DNA from: an uncultured beta proteobacterium | GTDB taxonomy: Bacteria > Pseudomonadota > Gammaproteobacteria > Burkholderiales > Burkholderiaceae_C | Length of the DNA: 64,000 nt | Direction of reading: 5' to 3' | Assembly (NCBI GenBank): GCA_903886275.1 | Contig: CAISLN010000081.1 | Coordinates: forward strand, 19,270-83,269 | Part shown: in pieces, positions 1 through 8,845 of the stretch | Position numbering within the stretch: position 1 is the first letter of the stretch | Layout: the number at the start of each line of letters is the position of its first letter | Notes under the pieces: generated by a model | Told to the model about the DNA's origin: nothing | Seen by the model: the letters and a program-made list of their open reading frames with translations, nothing else | Databases searched by the model: none | Program-made: the position numbers and the translations under genes

Positions 1-9
1 GTTGCTAGC

Positions 10-333
10 ATGACCACACCCAAAACCCTGTCCCTCCAGGAGACCATGAAGGCGGCAGCCGACGGCCCGGTCACCGAGGTCGAGCTGGGCGAACTGCTGC
101 ACCGGCCCGATGGCTACTACTGGCTGGCTGCTGACAGCGGCCAGGAGCTCGGGCCCTTTGCCACCATGGAAGAGGCGCTGGCCGAAATGACTGGCTCCGA
201 TGCCGATGAAGAGGCCGAGCCTGGCGAATCCCTGGAAGAGGCCGAAGACGAGATCGGCATTGCCGACTGGATAGACCCCGACACGGGCGAACCGGCAGAG
301 GGGCTTTCCACCCCTCGGCTTGGCGACGAGTAA
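10..333 (+). CDS. small acidic hypothetical protein
   Basis: A 107-residue protein starting at an ATG ten bases into the window. I do not recognise the family. The N-terminal half has a compact segment with a YYWL core (about residues 36-39). The C-terminal half is very rich in Asp and Glu and probably disordered. There is no signal peptide, membrane segment or cysteine cluster. The reading frame keeps the GC-rich third positions typical of the neighbouring genes, which supports real coding. It lies about 260 bases upstream of glgC on the same strand, separated by an inverted repeat, so it is probably not co-transcribed with it. Its upstream context is outside the window. Confidence 0.6.
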   Translation: MTTPKTLSLQETMKAAADGPVTEVELGELLHRPDGYYWLAADSGQELGPFATMEEALAEMTGSDADEEAEPGESLEEAEDEIGIADWIDPDTGEPAEGLSTPRLGDE

Positions 334-352
334 GCCCTAGGACCTGTCGCGT

Positions 353-370
353 GGGATGCCCAGGCATCCC
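353..370. repeat. perfect inverted repeat (8-bp arms)
   Basis: GGGATGCC and GGCATCCC arms are separated by only CA. No T run follows on either strand, so a simple intrinsic terminator is not well supported. It sits between the stop of the acidic protein and the glgC start and could be an operator or an RNA hairpin. Confidence 0.5.
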
Positions 371-593
371 AGCGCGCAGGGCAGAGGTCTTCGCGCACCC
401 TGCCTTCTTTCGCAACCCCGGTTTTTGCCGCGCAGCAGGACCGGGTCGGCGGATTTTCAATGACCCGTTTGCCCCACGAACGAATGCCGTTCATTTGAGT
501 TTTTTTGCGCCTGTTGTTCTAATGAGTGTGCAGCGACGGCCTTGCCGCTTGCACTCCCCCCGCATTGAATCACTCTTCCCAACAAGGCGCAGC

Positions 594-1907
594 ATGGACA
601 GCAACCAAGAAAGCATGGCGGCCGCGACCACCATCCGCGACCCCCGTTTTGTCAGCCACCTGACCAACAGCACCTTTGCCATGGTGTTGGCCGGTGGACG
701 CGGCAGCCGCTTGCACGAACTCACCGACTGGCGCAGCAAGCCCGCCGTGCCCTTTGGTGGCAAGTACCGCATCATTGACTTCACCCTGTCCAACTGTGTG
801 AATTCGGGCGTGCGCCATGTCGGCGTGGCCACCCAGTACAAATCGCAAAGCCTGATAAGGCATTTGCAAAGGGGCTGGAGTTTTCTGGATGGGCGCGTGG
901 GCGAGTTCATCGAAATCATGCCGGCCCAGCAGCAGCTCAGCGAGTCGCAGTGGTACCAGGGAACGGCCGACGCGCTGTTCCAGAACATGCGCGAGATCCG
1001 CGCCGCCCGGCCGCAATATGTGCTGGTGCTTTCGGGCGACCATATCTACCGCATGGACTACGGCCGCATTTTGGCGGCCCATGTGGAGCGCCAGGCCGAT
1101 CTGACGGTGGCCTGCATCGAGGTGCCACTGGAAGAGGCCAAGGGCTTTGGCGTGATGGCCGTGGACGCCAAAAAGCGGGTGGTGGCCTTTGCGGAAAAAC
1201 CAACCCAACCGCAGGCCCTGCCGGACCAGCCCGACCTGGCCCTGGCCAGCATGGGCATTTATGTGTTCAATGCTGCCTTTTTGTTTGAGCAACTCGAGCG
1301 CGATGCCAACGACCCCCACTCCAGCCACGACTTTGGCAAGGACCTGATCCCGCATTGCGTGCAGCACTACCGCACCTTTGCCCACAGCTTTTCCGACAGC
1401 CATGTGGGCGAGGTCGGCAAGCCCTGCTATTGGCGCGACGTGGGCACCCTGGACGCCTACTGGGAGGCCAATATGGACCTGGTGCATGTCACGCCCCAGC
1501 TCAATCTGTACGACAACCACTGGCCGATCTGGACCTGGCAGCAGCAACTCCCTTCGGCAAAATTTGTGTTCGACTATGACGCGCGACGCGGCATGGCGCT
1601 GGACTCCATGGTTTCTGGGGGCTGCATCGTCAGCGGTGCCACGGTGCGCAGTTCGCTGCTGTTTTCCGGTGTACGTGTGGACAGCCACTCGCTGATCGAA
1701 GACTCCATCGTGCTGCCCAATGTGCATGTGGCCAACAACTGCATACTCAAGCGCTGCATCATTGACAGCGCCTGTGAGATCCCTGCGGGCACCCGCATCG
1801 GCGTGGACACCGAGGAAGACCGGCAGCACTTTCGCGTCACCGCCTCCGGCCTCACCCTGGTCACAAGGGAGGCACTGGCACTGCGTCGGGCGCTAGAGAC
1901 GTTATAA
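594..1907 (+). CDS. glgC: glucose-1-phosphate adenylyltransferase
   Basis: GlgC makes ADP-glucose from ATP and glucose-1-phosphate, the committed step of bacterial glycogen synthesis in the cytoplasm. The protein from this ATG is 437 residues, normal for the family. The nucleotide-binding motif AGGRGSRL is at residues 33-40, followed by [15 protein letters not shown] and by the substrate loops [10 protein letters not shown] and FAEKP. The C-terminal third has the left-handed beta-helix style repeats with SGG and VANN turns. An open frame extends upstream to about 351, but the segment before 594 is not GlgC-like and an AAGG sequence lies just upstream of the ATG, so 594 is preferred; an ATG at 615 is a weaker alternative. 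No other glycogen genes are adjacent. Confidence 0.95.
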   Translation: MDSNQESMAAATTIRDPRFVSHLTNSTFAMVLAGGRGSRLHELTDWRSKPAVPFGGKYRIIDFTLSNCVNSGVRHVGVATQYKSQSLIRHLQRGWSFLDGRVGEFIEIMPAQQQLSESQWYQGTADALFQNMREIRAARPQYVLVLSGDHIYRMDYGRILAAHVERQADLTVACIEVPLEEAKGFGVMAVDAKKRVVAFAEKPTQPQALPDQPDLALASMGIYVFNAAFLFEQLERDANDPHSSHDFGKDLIPHCVQHYRTFAHSFSDSHVGEVGKPCYWRDVGTLDAYWEANMDLVHVTPQLNLYDNHWPIWTWQQQLPSAKFVFDYDARRGMALDSMVSGGCIVSGATVRSSLLFSGVRVDSHSLIEDSIVLPNVHVANNCILKRCIIDSACEIPAGTRIGVDTEEDRQHFRVTASGLTLVTREALALRRALETL

Positions 1908-1925
1908 ACAGGGCGTGGCCGCGCC

Positions 1926-2237
1926 GTGCCACGCAACCGAAGGCACAGTCTGACGCAAGCATCCATAGCGTGGTTTATCGCCACCGTCTCCCCCCAAGGT
2001 CCGCAGGTCGATACCCAAAGCAGCCAGACCCTGCTGCTGGCGCTGGAGATGGGCGGTGCCAACTGGCCCAGCTCCTGCCGCAATGGCAATTGCCGCACCT
2101 GCATTGGCAAACTCGAACAGGGCAGCGTGCGCTATGAAATCGAATGGCCGGGCCTGAGCCGCGAAGAAATCGACGAGGGCTACGCCCTGCCCTGCGTGGC
2201 CTACCCCTGCTCGGACATTGTGATCAGTCCCGGTTGA
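1926..2237 (+). CDS. [2Fe-2S] plant-type ferredoxin
   Basis: A 103-residue protein with the plant-type ferredoxin ligand pattern: Cys51, Cys56 and Cys59 (C-x4-C-x2-C in SSCRNGNCRTC) and Cys90 near the end. It would carry one 2Fe-2S cluster and shuttle electrons in the cytoplasm; its partner reductase or oxygenase is not visible. The only in-frame start before the conserved VSPQG strand is the GTG at 1926, which adds an unusually long N-terminal tail of about 18 residues, so the true start is uncertain. The gene lies 18 bases after glgC and its 3' end overlaps the convergent anti-sigma gene by 14 bases. Confidence 0.85.
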   Translation: MPRNRRHSLTQASIAWFIATVSPQGPQVDTQSSQTLLLALEMGGANWPSSCRNGNCRTCIGKLEQGSVRYEIEWPGLSREEIDEGYALPCVAYPCSDIVISPG

Positions 2238-2964
2238 GCTGGGCGTAGACGCTGCTGGCCAGGGCCATCAGTGTGCTGCGGTCCACCGGGCCGGACAAGG
2301 CATAGCCAAAGCCCTGCTCGGCCCAGTAAAAGCTGGGCACCGCCCCATCGGCCTCAAAGCGGAACTGCGTGGCCTGTGTATTTTGGGCATCCGGGGTCTG
2401 CGCCGTAGAGGCCGGCTTGGCCGACTTTTCCAAAGCGCCCAGGTACAGCGTGATGCGCTGTGCGTTCTGGTTCTGGAACATGAACTGGGCCCTGGCACCG
2501 GCCTCGCCAGGCAGCAAGCGCCCGCCCACCAGGGCAAAGCCCTGGGCCTCCAGATTGGGCACCTTGAGCGACCGCCCCAGGCGCTTGGACAGCCACTGCA
2601 CCAGATGCTCTTGGTCGGTCGCGGCCACCTCCACCGGGTGGCGCTTTTCGGGCTGGTAGACGCTGTAGGCGAAACCGGCTTGGCGCACAAACTCCTGCTC
2701 GGTCCGGCTCTTGGCCTCGCCCAATCCATACGCGCCGCCCGACTGCCCATGTGCCAGCCAGCCCAAGGCAAAGGCCAGCAGCACGCCGGCGGCGATGCCG
2801 CTCCATTGGCGACCCCGCGTCGCCTCTTGCTGCAGACCCTCGACCCGCAGCGCAGCCTGCAGCAAGGTGGGCGGCAGCGCTTGGTCCAACACCTCGCGGT
2901 GCAGGGCCCGCAGGGCGAGATCTAGCGCGGCATCGCTGTGCTCGGGTGCTTGAGGGGCATTCAT
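2224..2964 (-). CDS. membrane anti-sigma factor
   Basis: A 246-residue protein with a soluble N-terminal region, one membrane segment at about residues 56-72 (IAAGVLLAFALGWLAHG) and a periplasmic domain. It follows the ECF sigma gene by 16 bases, the usual arrangement for a sigma and its cognate anti-sigma. The N-terminal region would bind the sigma factor and the periplasmic part would sense the signal. There is no HxxxCxxC zinc motif, so it is not a ZAS-type anti-sigma. The assignment rests on topology, position and overall resemblance to betaproteobacterial anti-sigma proteins. Confidence 0.75.
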   Translation of the reverse strand: MNAPQAPEHSDAALDLALRALHREVLDQALPPTLLQAALRVEGLQQEATRGRQWSGIAAGVLLAFALGWLAHGQSGGAYGLGEAKSRTEQEFVRQAGFAYSVYQPEKRHPVEVAATDQEHLVQWLSKRLGRSLKVPNLEAQGFALVGGRLLPGEAGARAQFMFQNQNAQRITLYLGALEKSAKPASTAQTPDAQNTQATQFRFEADGAVPSFYWAEQGFGYALSGPVDRSTLMALASSVYAQLNRD

Positions 2965-2980
2965 GGCGTGGCTCGCGGTC

Positions 2981-3505
2981 TCATTTCAGGCGCCGCAACA
3001 GCGGGGCGGCCCGGGTGGCAGCCTGCGGCGCAGACGGTTCATCCAGCAGTTCGCGCATGCGCTGCCTGGCCCGAGACAGGCGCGACATCACCGTGCCCAA
3101 GGGCACACCGGTGATACGGGCCACCTCGGCATAGGACAGCTCTTCCACGCAGACCAGCAGCAACACGGCACGCTGGTCCAGCGGCAAGCGCAGCAGGCAG
3201 CGCTGCAGGTCCAGGCTCAAGCCTGGCGCGCTGCCAGCGGCCTGCAGCTCGTGCGCCGCCTCTTCCAGCTCCACCGGCTGACCAGCGCGCCTTTGCAACT
3301 GGCGCAGCTGGCTGATAAACAGGTTGTGCATCAGGGTGAACAGCCAGGCCCGCAAATCGGTCCCGGCCAGCCACAGGCGCCAGCGCGAGCAGGCCCGCTC
3401 CAGCGTGTCTTGCACCAGGTCGTCGGCGGCCCAGGCGTTACCGGTCAAGGCCCGCGCATAACGGCGCAGACCGGGAAGGTGAGCCACCACAGACTGCTGG
3501 TTCAT
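2981..3505 (-). CDS. ECF-family RNA polymerase sigma factor
   Basis: A 174-residue protein with sigma region 2 (ADDLVQDTLERA at about residues 27-38, then DLRAWLFTLMHN) and region 4 (LDQRAVLLLVCVEELSYAEVA, then GVPLGTVMSRLSRARQRM). These two regions alone define the extracytoplasmic-function class. It would direct RNA polymerase to a small stress regulon. It is the middle gene of a minus-strand operon: lipoprotein (ends at 3528), sigma, anti-sigma. A promoter with an ECF-like spacing lies upstream of the lipoprotein gene, which suggests autoregulation. Confidence 0.93.
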   Translation of the reverse strand: MNQQSVVAHLPGLRRYARALTGNAWAADDLVQDTLERACSRWRLWLAGTDLRAWLFTLMHNLFISQLRQLQRRAGQPVELEEAAHELQAAGSAPGLSLDLQRCLLRLPLDQRAVLLLVCVEELSYAEVARITGVPLGTVMSRLSRARQRMRELLDEPSAPQAATRAAPLLRRLK

Positions 3506-3527
3506 GGGCTGTGCGCGAAGAGGCGCT

Positions 3528-3923
3528 TCAGGGCTTGGCGACCTGCCAGACCTTGTTGAAGCCGTCGCCCGTCATGTCGCCGGGCTTGGCGTCCTTGACC
3601 CAGTAGTACAAGGGCTTGCCCTTGAGTGCCCACTGCTTTTTGCCGTCGTCGCGGGTGATGACGCTGAAGTCACCTTGGCCCTTATCGCCCTCGGCAGCCG
3701 TCAGGGGTGGCCAGTTGGTAGCGCAAGGTCCGTTGCAGACCGACTTACCGCTGCCGACTGTGTCCTTGTCAAAGGTGTACAGCGTCATGCCATTGGGGCC
3801 GGTCAGCACGCCGCCGGCGAGCTTGGCCGGGGCGTCTGCCATAGAGGCGCAGGCGCCCAGCAGCGCGATGCTCAGGGTGGCCATGGCGGTGAGTCGGTTC
3901 AGGCGGGGAAACAAAGAGTTCAT
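3528..3923 (-). CDS. COG4315-type secreted lipoprotein
   Basis: From the ATG at 3923 the protein is 131 residues with a lipoprotein signal ending in LLGAC (Cys25). The mature part carries the COG4315 pattern: LTGPNGMTLYTFDKD, then CNGPCATNWPP with two cysteines, then KGKPLYYWVKDAKPGD. Proteins of this family are found in envelope-stress sigma operons, and their biochemical role is not settled. The open frame extends much further upstream, but the part before 3923 lacks family similarity and runs into the divergent nadC region. It is the first gene of the lipoprotein-sigma-anti-sigma operon. Confidence 0.85.
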   Translation of the reverse strand: MNSLFPRLNRLTAMATLSIALLGACASMADAPAKLAGGVLTGPNGMTLYTFDKDTVGSGKSVCNGPCATNWPPLTAAEGDKGQGDFSVITRDDGKKQWALKGKPLYYWVKDAKPGDMTGDGFNKVWQVAKP

Positions 3924-3967
3924 GGGGGTCTCCGGTAATAAGTTGCACCAAAGCTTGTGCAAAGGGA

Positions 3968-3995
3968 TAAACGCCGGCTGCCGTGACTTTATTCC
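3968..3995 (-). promoter_or_regulatory. putative ECF sigma promoter for the lipoprotein-sigma operon
   Basis: Read on the minus strand, GGAATA (3995-3990) and CGTTTA (3973-3968) are separated by exactly 16 bases. A GGAA-type -35 and CGT-type -10 at this spacing are typical of ECF promoters. The predicted transcript start near 3961 would give a leader of about 38 bases before the ATG at 3923. This suggests the operon is transcribed by its own sigma factor. Confidence 0.6.
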
Positions 3996-4044
3996 ATGGC
4001 CCGGAAAATAAATCGGTATGGCGTTGGCGTTATGCTGCCGGCCT

Positions 4045-4935
4045 ATGAAAAATTTTCCAAAAACCCTGGATTCGGTAGATATTGCCGCACTGGCGCGCCA
4101 ACAGGTGGCCCTGGCACTGGCCGAGGATGTGGGCAGCGGCGACCTCACGGCCCGCCTCATAGACCGCAACCGCGTCGCACATGCGCGCATCGTGGCACGC
4201 GAAAGCGCCGTACTCTGCGGCAGCCCTTGGGTGGCGGCGGCGCTGACCGCACTGGACCCGAATGTGCAACTGAACTGGCTGGTAGCAGAAGGCCAAACCT
4301 GTGTGGCCAACCAGACCGTGCTGGAGCTGCAAGGCTCAGCCCGCTCGCTGCTGACGGCGGAACGTACGGCGCTGAATTTTTTGCAACTGCTCAGCGGCGT
4401 GGCAAGCAAGACCGCCCTCTATGTGGCGGCCGTGGCCGGTACCCGCGCGCAGATTGTGGACACCCGCAAGACCCTGCCGGGCCTGCGTCTGGCGCAAAAA
4501 TACGCGGTGCGCATCGGTGGCGGTGTGAACCACCGCATCGGCCTGTATGACGCCATCCTGATCAAGGAAAACCACATCGCTGCCGCCGGTGGCGTAGCGC
4601 AGGTGCTGGCCCAGGCCAAGATCCACGGCAGCACCGCCGCGTTTATCGAGATCGAGGTGGAAACCCTGGAGCAGTTGCGTGAGGCGCTGACCCACGGCGC
4701 CGCCATGGTGCTGCTGGACAATATGGACCTGGCCACGCTGCGCGCAGCCGTGGCGCTGAACCAGGAGATCGGCAGCCCGCGCAGCATGGGCGCGGCTATC
4801 CTGGAAATCTCAGGCGGAGTCACACTGGAGGGCCTGCGCACGCTGGCCGAGACCGGCGTGGACCGCATCTCGATTGGCGCGCTGACCAAGGACCTGCGCG
4901 CCACCGATTTCTCCATGCGCTTTGACCCCCTGTGA
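4045..4935 (+). CDS. nadC: nicotinate-nucleotide pyrophosphorylase (carboxylating)
   Basis: NadC converts quinolinate and PRPP to nicotinate mononucleotide, the third step of de novo NAD synthesis. The 296-residue protein has the family hallmarks: [12 protein letters not shown] near the N-terminus, [39 protein letters not shown], and EISGGV followed by [10 protein letters not shown] near the end. The ATG at 4045 gives the usual N-terminus; an earlier ATG at 4018 would add nine unconserved residues. It is the first gene of a nadC-nadA-nadB cluster and nearly overlaps nadA. It is divergent from the ECF operon across about 120 bases. Confidence 0.95.
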   Translation: MKNFPKTLDSVDIAALARQQVALALAEDVGSGDLTARLIDRNRVAHARIVARESAVLCGSPWVAAALTALDPNVQLNWLVAEGQTCVANQTVLELQGSARSLLTAERTALNFLQLLSGVASKTALYVAAVAGTRAQIVDTRKTLPGLRLAQKYAVRIGGGVNHRIGLYDAILIKENHIAAAGGVAQVLAQAKIHGSTAAFIEIEVETLEQLREALTHGAAMVLLDNMDLATLRAAVALNQEIGSPRSMGAAILEISGGVTLEGLRTLAETGVDRISIGALTKDLRATDFSMRFDPL

Positions 4936-4943
4936 GTAGCACC

Positions 4944-6059
4944 ATGAACGCCTCTAGCCAGCCTGTGCGGGTGGATTACGAACTGCCCGACTTCTCGCGC
5001 GTGGGCGCCGCCAACAGCGTGCAACACGCCTGGGCCCGAGTGCCGGTGCAACCCTCACCCGAAGAAAGCGCCGCGCTCAAGAGCCGCATTGCCGAGCTGC
5101 TGCGCCAAAAAAATGCCGTGCTGGTGGCCCACTACTATGTGCACCCGGACCTGCAGGACCTGGCCGAAGCCACCGGTGGTCTGGTCAGCGATTCGCTGGA
5201 GATGGCCCGCTTTGGGCGCGACCATGCGGCGCAGACCCTGGTGGTGGCCGGTGTGCGCTTTATGGGCGAGACCGCCAAGATTTTGTCGCCGTACAAGACC
5301 GTGATCGTGCCCGAGCTGGAGGCCACCTGCTCGCTGGACCTGGGTTGTCCGACCGATGCCTTCACCGCCTTTTGCGATGCCCACCCCGAGCGCACGGTGG
5401 TGGTCTATGCCAACACCAGCGCGGCCGTGAAGGCGCGCGCCGACTGGATGGTGACCTCGGGCTGCGCCCTCGATGTGGTGCGCCATTTGAAGGACCAAGG
5501 CAAAAAGATTTTGTGGGCGCCAGACCGGCACCTGGGCGCCTATATCGAGCGCGAGACCGGCGCCGACATGCTGATGTGGAACGGCAGCTGCATCGTCCAC
5601 GACGAGTTCAAGGCCTTTGAGCTCGAAGCCCTGAAGGCCGCGCACCCCGGCGCCAAGATCCTGGCGCACCCGGAAAGCCCGGCTGCCATTTTGGCGCTGG
5701 CCGACGCCATCGGTTCGACCTCGGGCATCCTCAAGGCCGCGCGCGAGATGGAAGCGACCACCTTTATCGTCGCCACCGACAACGGCCTGATGCACAAGCT
5801 GCGCACGCTCAACCCGGGCAAGACTTTTATCGAGGCTCCCACTGCGGGCAACAGCGCCACTTGCAAGAGCTGCGCGCACTGCCCCTGGATGGCCATGAAC
5901 AGCCTGCAGGGTCTGGCCGAGGTGCTGGAGTCGGGTGGCAACCAGATCGAGGTGGATCCCTCGCTAGGCCAGCGCGCGCGCCTGCCCATAGACCGCATGC
6001 TGGCCTTTACATCGCAAAAAACCAACGCCGGCATCATTCCCAACATTGGCGCCGCCTAA
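4944..6059 (+). CDS. nadA: quinolinate synthase
   Basis: NadA condenses iminoaspartate with dihydroxyacetone phosphate to quinolinate using a 4Fe-4S cluster. The 371-residue protein shows [48 protein letters not shown] and the late [13 protein letters not shown] segment. The cluster cysteines are expected in the first and last of the cysteine-bearing motifs and near the centre of the protein. An in-frame GTG at 4932 overlaps the nadC stop and would add four residues; the ATG at 4944 is chosen as the conventional start. It sits between nadC and nadB, which suggests one operon. Confidence 0.95.
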   Translation: MNASSQPVRVDYELPDFSRVGAANSVQHAWARVPVQPSPEESAALKSRIAELLRQKNAVLVAHYYVHPDLQDLAEATGGLVSDSLEMARFGRDHAAQTLVVAGVRFMGETAKILSPYKTVIVPELEATCSLDLGCPTDAFTAFCDAHPERTVVVYANTSAAVKARADWMVTSGCALDVVRHLKDQGKKILWAPDRHLGAYIERETGADMLMWNGSCIVHDEFKAFELEALKAAHPGAKILAHPESPAAILALADAIGSTSGILKAAREMEATTFIVATDNGLMHKLRTLNPGKTFIEAPTAGNSATCKSCAHCPWMAMNSLQGLAEVLESGGNQIEVDPSLGQRARLPIDRMLAFTSQKTNAGIIPNIGAA

Positions 6060-6070
6060 GGCGCCCCCCC

Positions 6071-7642
6071 ATGCAACAACACAACTTTGATGTCCTGATC
6101 GTCGGCAGCGGTCTGGCGGGCCTGAGCGCCGCCCTGCGTTTGCCCTCTCACCTGCGCATTGCGCTGATCACCAAGGGGGAACTCAGCGAGGGCGCCAGCG
6201 GCTGGGCCCAGGGCGGCATTGCCGCCGTCATGGCCGACAGCGACAGCTTTGATTCGCATGTCAGCGACACCCTCACCGCAGGCGCCGGTCTGTGCGATGT
6301 AGCGGCCACGCAGTTTGTGGTGGAGAACGCCCCGGGCGCGATCCGCTGGCTGATCGACCTGGGCGTGCCCTTTACCGAAGAGGACGGCCTGCTGCACCTC
6401 ACCCGCGAAGGCGGCCACAGCGAGCGGCGCATTGTGCATGTGACCGACGCCACCGGCTGGGCGGTGCAACAGACCTTGCTGAAGAAGGTGCTGGGCAGCG
6501 CCAACATCACCGTCTTTAACCACCACATGCTGGTGGACCTGATCACCCACCGCCGGCTCGGCCTGCCGGTGCAGCAATGCGTGGGCCTGTATGCGCTCAA
6601 TGGCGATACCGACACGGTGGACACTTTTTGCGCGCCCCACACCCTGCTGGCCACCGGGGGCGCTGGCAAGGTCTACCTCTACACCACCAACCCCGACACC
6701 GCCACCGGTGACGGCATTGCCGCAGCTTGGCGCGCGGGCTGCGCGGTGCAAAACATGGAGTTCATACAGTTCCATCCGACCTGCCTGTACCACCCCCATG
6801 CCAAGTCTTTTCTGATCAGCGAAGCGGTGCGTGGCGAGGGCGGCATTTTGCGCCTGCCCTCAGGAGAGCGCTTTATGCCCGGTCACGACGAACGCGCCGA
6901 GCTCGCCCCGCGCGATGTGGTGGCCCGCGCCATCGACTATGAGATGAAGAAGCACGGCCTGGACTGCGTCTACCTGGACATCACGCACAAGAGCCCGGCC
7001 TTTTTGAACGAGCATTTCCCCAACATCCTGGAGCGCTGCGCCCAGCTCGGCATCGACATCACGACCCAGCCAATTCCGGTGGTGCCGGCCGCGCATTACA
7101 CCTGCGGCGGCGTCATCACCGACCTGGCCGGACGCACCGACCTGGCCGGCCTGTACGCCATTGGCGAGACCGCCTGCACCGGCCTGCACGGTGCCAACCG
7201 CTTGGCCAGCAACTCGCTGGTGGAGTGCATGGTGTTTGCCAAGTCTGCAGCACAGGCCGTGGCCGAAACAAAGCTGCACCATCCGCCGGCGCTGCCCAAT
7301 TGGGACGACAGCCAGGTGATCAACGCCAACGAGGCGGTGGTGATCTCGCACAACTGGGACGAGCTGCGCCGCTTTATGTGGGACTACGTCGGCATTGTGC
7401 GCACCAACAAGCGCTTGGAGCGCGCGGCCCACCGCATTGCCCTGCTGCACTCCGAGATCCACGAGTACTACGCCAACTTCCATGTCACGCGCGATTCTCT
7501 GGAGCTGCGCAACCTGCTGCAGGTGGCCGACCTGATCGTGCGCTCGGCGCAGTTGCGCCATGAGAGCCGGGGCCTGCACTACAGCCTGGATTTCCCGGAA
7601 AAAACAGCAGACGCATTGCCCACGATCCTGCTGCCAACTTAA
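6071..7642 (+). CDS. nadB: L-aspartate oxidase
   Basis: NadB oxidises L-aspartate to iminoaspartate with FAD, the first step of de novo NAD synthesis. From this ATG the protein is 523 residues. The Rossmann motif VLIVGSGLAGLSAAL is close to the N-terminus, followed by GWAQGGIAAV, REGGHSERRIVH, LATGGAGKVYLYTTNP, EFIQFHPT, and HYTCGGV plus LHGANRLASNSL in the FAD-capping part. The helical C-terminus is present. The start is 11 bases after the nadA stop, so the three nad genes are probably one transcript. A much longer upstream extension of the frame overlaps nadA and is rejected. Confidence 0.95.
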   Translation: MQQHNFDVLIVGSGLAGLSAALRLPSHLRIALITKGELSEGASGWAQGGIAAVMADSDSFDSHVSDTLTAGAGLCDVAATQFVVENAPGAIRWLIDLGVPFTEEDGLLHLTREGGHSERRIVHVTDATGWAVQQTLLKKVLGSANITVFNHHMLVDLITHRRLGLPVQQCVGLYALNGDTDTVDTFCAPHTLLATGGAGKVYLYTTNPDTATGDGIAAAWRAGCAVQNMEFIQFHPTCLYHPHAKSFLISEAVRGEGGILRLPSGERFMPGHDERAELAPRDVVARAIDYEMKKHGLDCVYLDITHKSPAFLNEHFPNILERCAQLGIDITTQPIPVVPAAHYTCGGVITDLAGRTDLAGLYAIGETACTGLHGANRLASNSLVECMVFAKSAAQAVAETKLHHPPALPNWDDSQVINANEAVVISHNWDELRRFMWDYVGIVRTNKRLERAAHRIALLHSEIHEYYANFHVTRDSLELRNLLQVADLIVRSAQLRHESRGLHYSLDFPEKTADALPTILLPT

Positions 7643-7644
7643 AG

Positions 7645-8841
7645 ATGCCCATTCACTTTTTTCGCATCGCGCTGGTCCTGGGCCTGCTGCAGGCCATAGG
7701 CCCTTTTGCCATCGACATGTACCTGCCGGCCCTGCCCTCGATTGGCGCGAGCCTGGGTGCCTCGGCCGGTGCCGTGCAGGCCAGCCTGATGGCCTTTTTT
7801 ATCTCCCTGGGCCTGGGGCAGATGGTCTACGGCCCGGCCTCCGACATGCTGGGTCGCAAGCCGCCGCTCTATTTTGGTCTGCTGCTGTTTGCCGTGGGCA
7901 GCGTGGGCTGCGCGCTGGCCCCCGACATCCACAGCCTGGTGGTGTGGCGCTTCATCCAAGGCCTGGGTGCCTGTGCCGGCATGGTGGTGCCGCGCGCCGT
8001 GGTGCGCGACCTGCACACCGGGCCCGAAGCCGCGCGCCTGATGGCGCTCTTGACACTGGTGTTCAGCGTCTCGCCGATACTCGCGCCACTGTTTGGCAGC
8101 TTTTTGATCGAGTGGAGCAGTTGGCGCGCCGTGTTCTGGGCCGTCACCGTGGCCGCACTGCTGGCCATCGTGCTGCTCGCCACCAGCCTGGAAGAGACCC
8201 GCAGCGCCGAGCAGCGCCAGGGCAGCAGCCTGCGCGGCGCAATGGCCGGCTACGCTCTGCTGCTGCGCGACGGCCACTTCATAGGCCTGGTGCTGATTGG
8301 CGGCTTTGGCATCTCCAGCTTCTTTGCCTACCTGGCCAATTCGTCCTTTGTGCTGATCGACCATTACGGCCTGACACCGCGCCAATACAGCTACGCCTTT
8401 GCCGCCAACGCGGCCTCCTTTATCGGCATGTCGCAACTCACCGGGCGCCTGGTTAATCGCTTTGGCATGTTGCCGCTGGTGCGCGCCAGCGTGGTCGGTT
8501 ATGCCGGCTTCATGCTGCTGGCGCTGGCGCTGAACCTGGCAGGGCTGGACCAACTGTGGCTGATGCTGGGTCTGCTGTTTGTGGGCTTTGGCTTTTTGGG
8601 CCTGGTGCTGCCCACCTCGTCGGTGCTGGCCCTGGACGAACATGGCGCCATTGCCGGCACCGCCTCGGCCCTGATGGGCACGCTGCAGTTCATGACCGGT
8701 GCTGCCGTGATGGCCGCAGTCGGCCTGTTTGTGGATGGCACGGCGCGCCCCATGCTTGGCGGCATTGCCGGTGCCGCACTGATCACCCTGCTGCTGACCT
8801 TCAAGACCCTGGGCCGCAGCGCGCAGCCCACAGGCCACTGA
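7645..8841 (+). CDS. Bcr/CflA-family MFS drug exporter
   Basis: A 398-residue protein with about twelve membrane segments, of the size and pattern of the DHA1 Bcr/CflA exporters. The N-terminal segment has FAIDMYLPALPSIG, a hallmark of this subfamily, followed by GQMVYGPASDMLGRKP (MFS motif A) and a GACAGMVVPRAVVRDL segment typical of motif C-region helices. It would export small toxic compounds by proton antiport. The start is two bases after the nadB stop, so it may be co-transcribed with the nad genes although no functional link is obvious. It converges on the next gene with a four-base gap. Confidence 0.85.
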   Translation: MPIHFFRIALVLGLLQAIGPFAIDMYLPALPSIGASLGASAGAVQASLMAFFISLGLGQMVYGPASDMLGRKPPLYFGLLLFAVGSVGCALAPDIHSLVVWRFIQGLGACAGMVVPRAVVRDLHTGPEAARLMALLTLVFSVSPILAPLFGSFLIEWSSWRAVFWAVTVAALLAIVLLATSLEETRSAEQRQGSSLRGAMAGYALLLRDGHFIGLVLIGGFGISSFFAYLANSSFVLIDHYGLTPRQYSYAFAANAASFIGMSQLTGRLVNRFGMLPLVRASVVGYAGFMLLALALNLAGLDQLWLMLGLLFVGFGFLGLVLPTSSVLALDEHGAIAGTASALMGTLQFMTGAAVMAAVGLFVDGTARPMLGGIAGAALITLLLTFKTLGRSAQPTGH

Positions 8842-8845
8842 CCAA

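Noticed and set aside
570..1829. A 419-codon minus-strand frame opposite glgC
   Set aside because: It is antisense to a strongly supported glgC and its product is a His/Val/Gly-rich shadow sequence.
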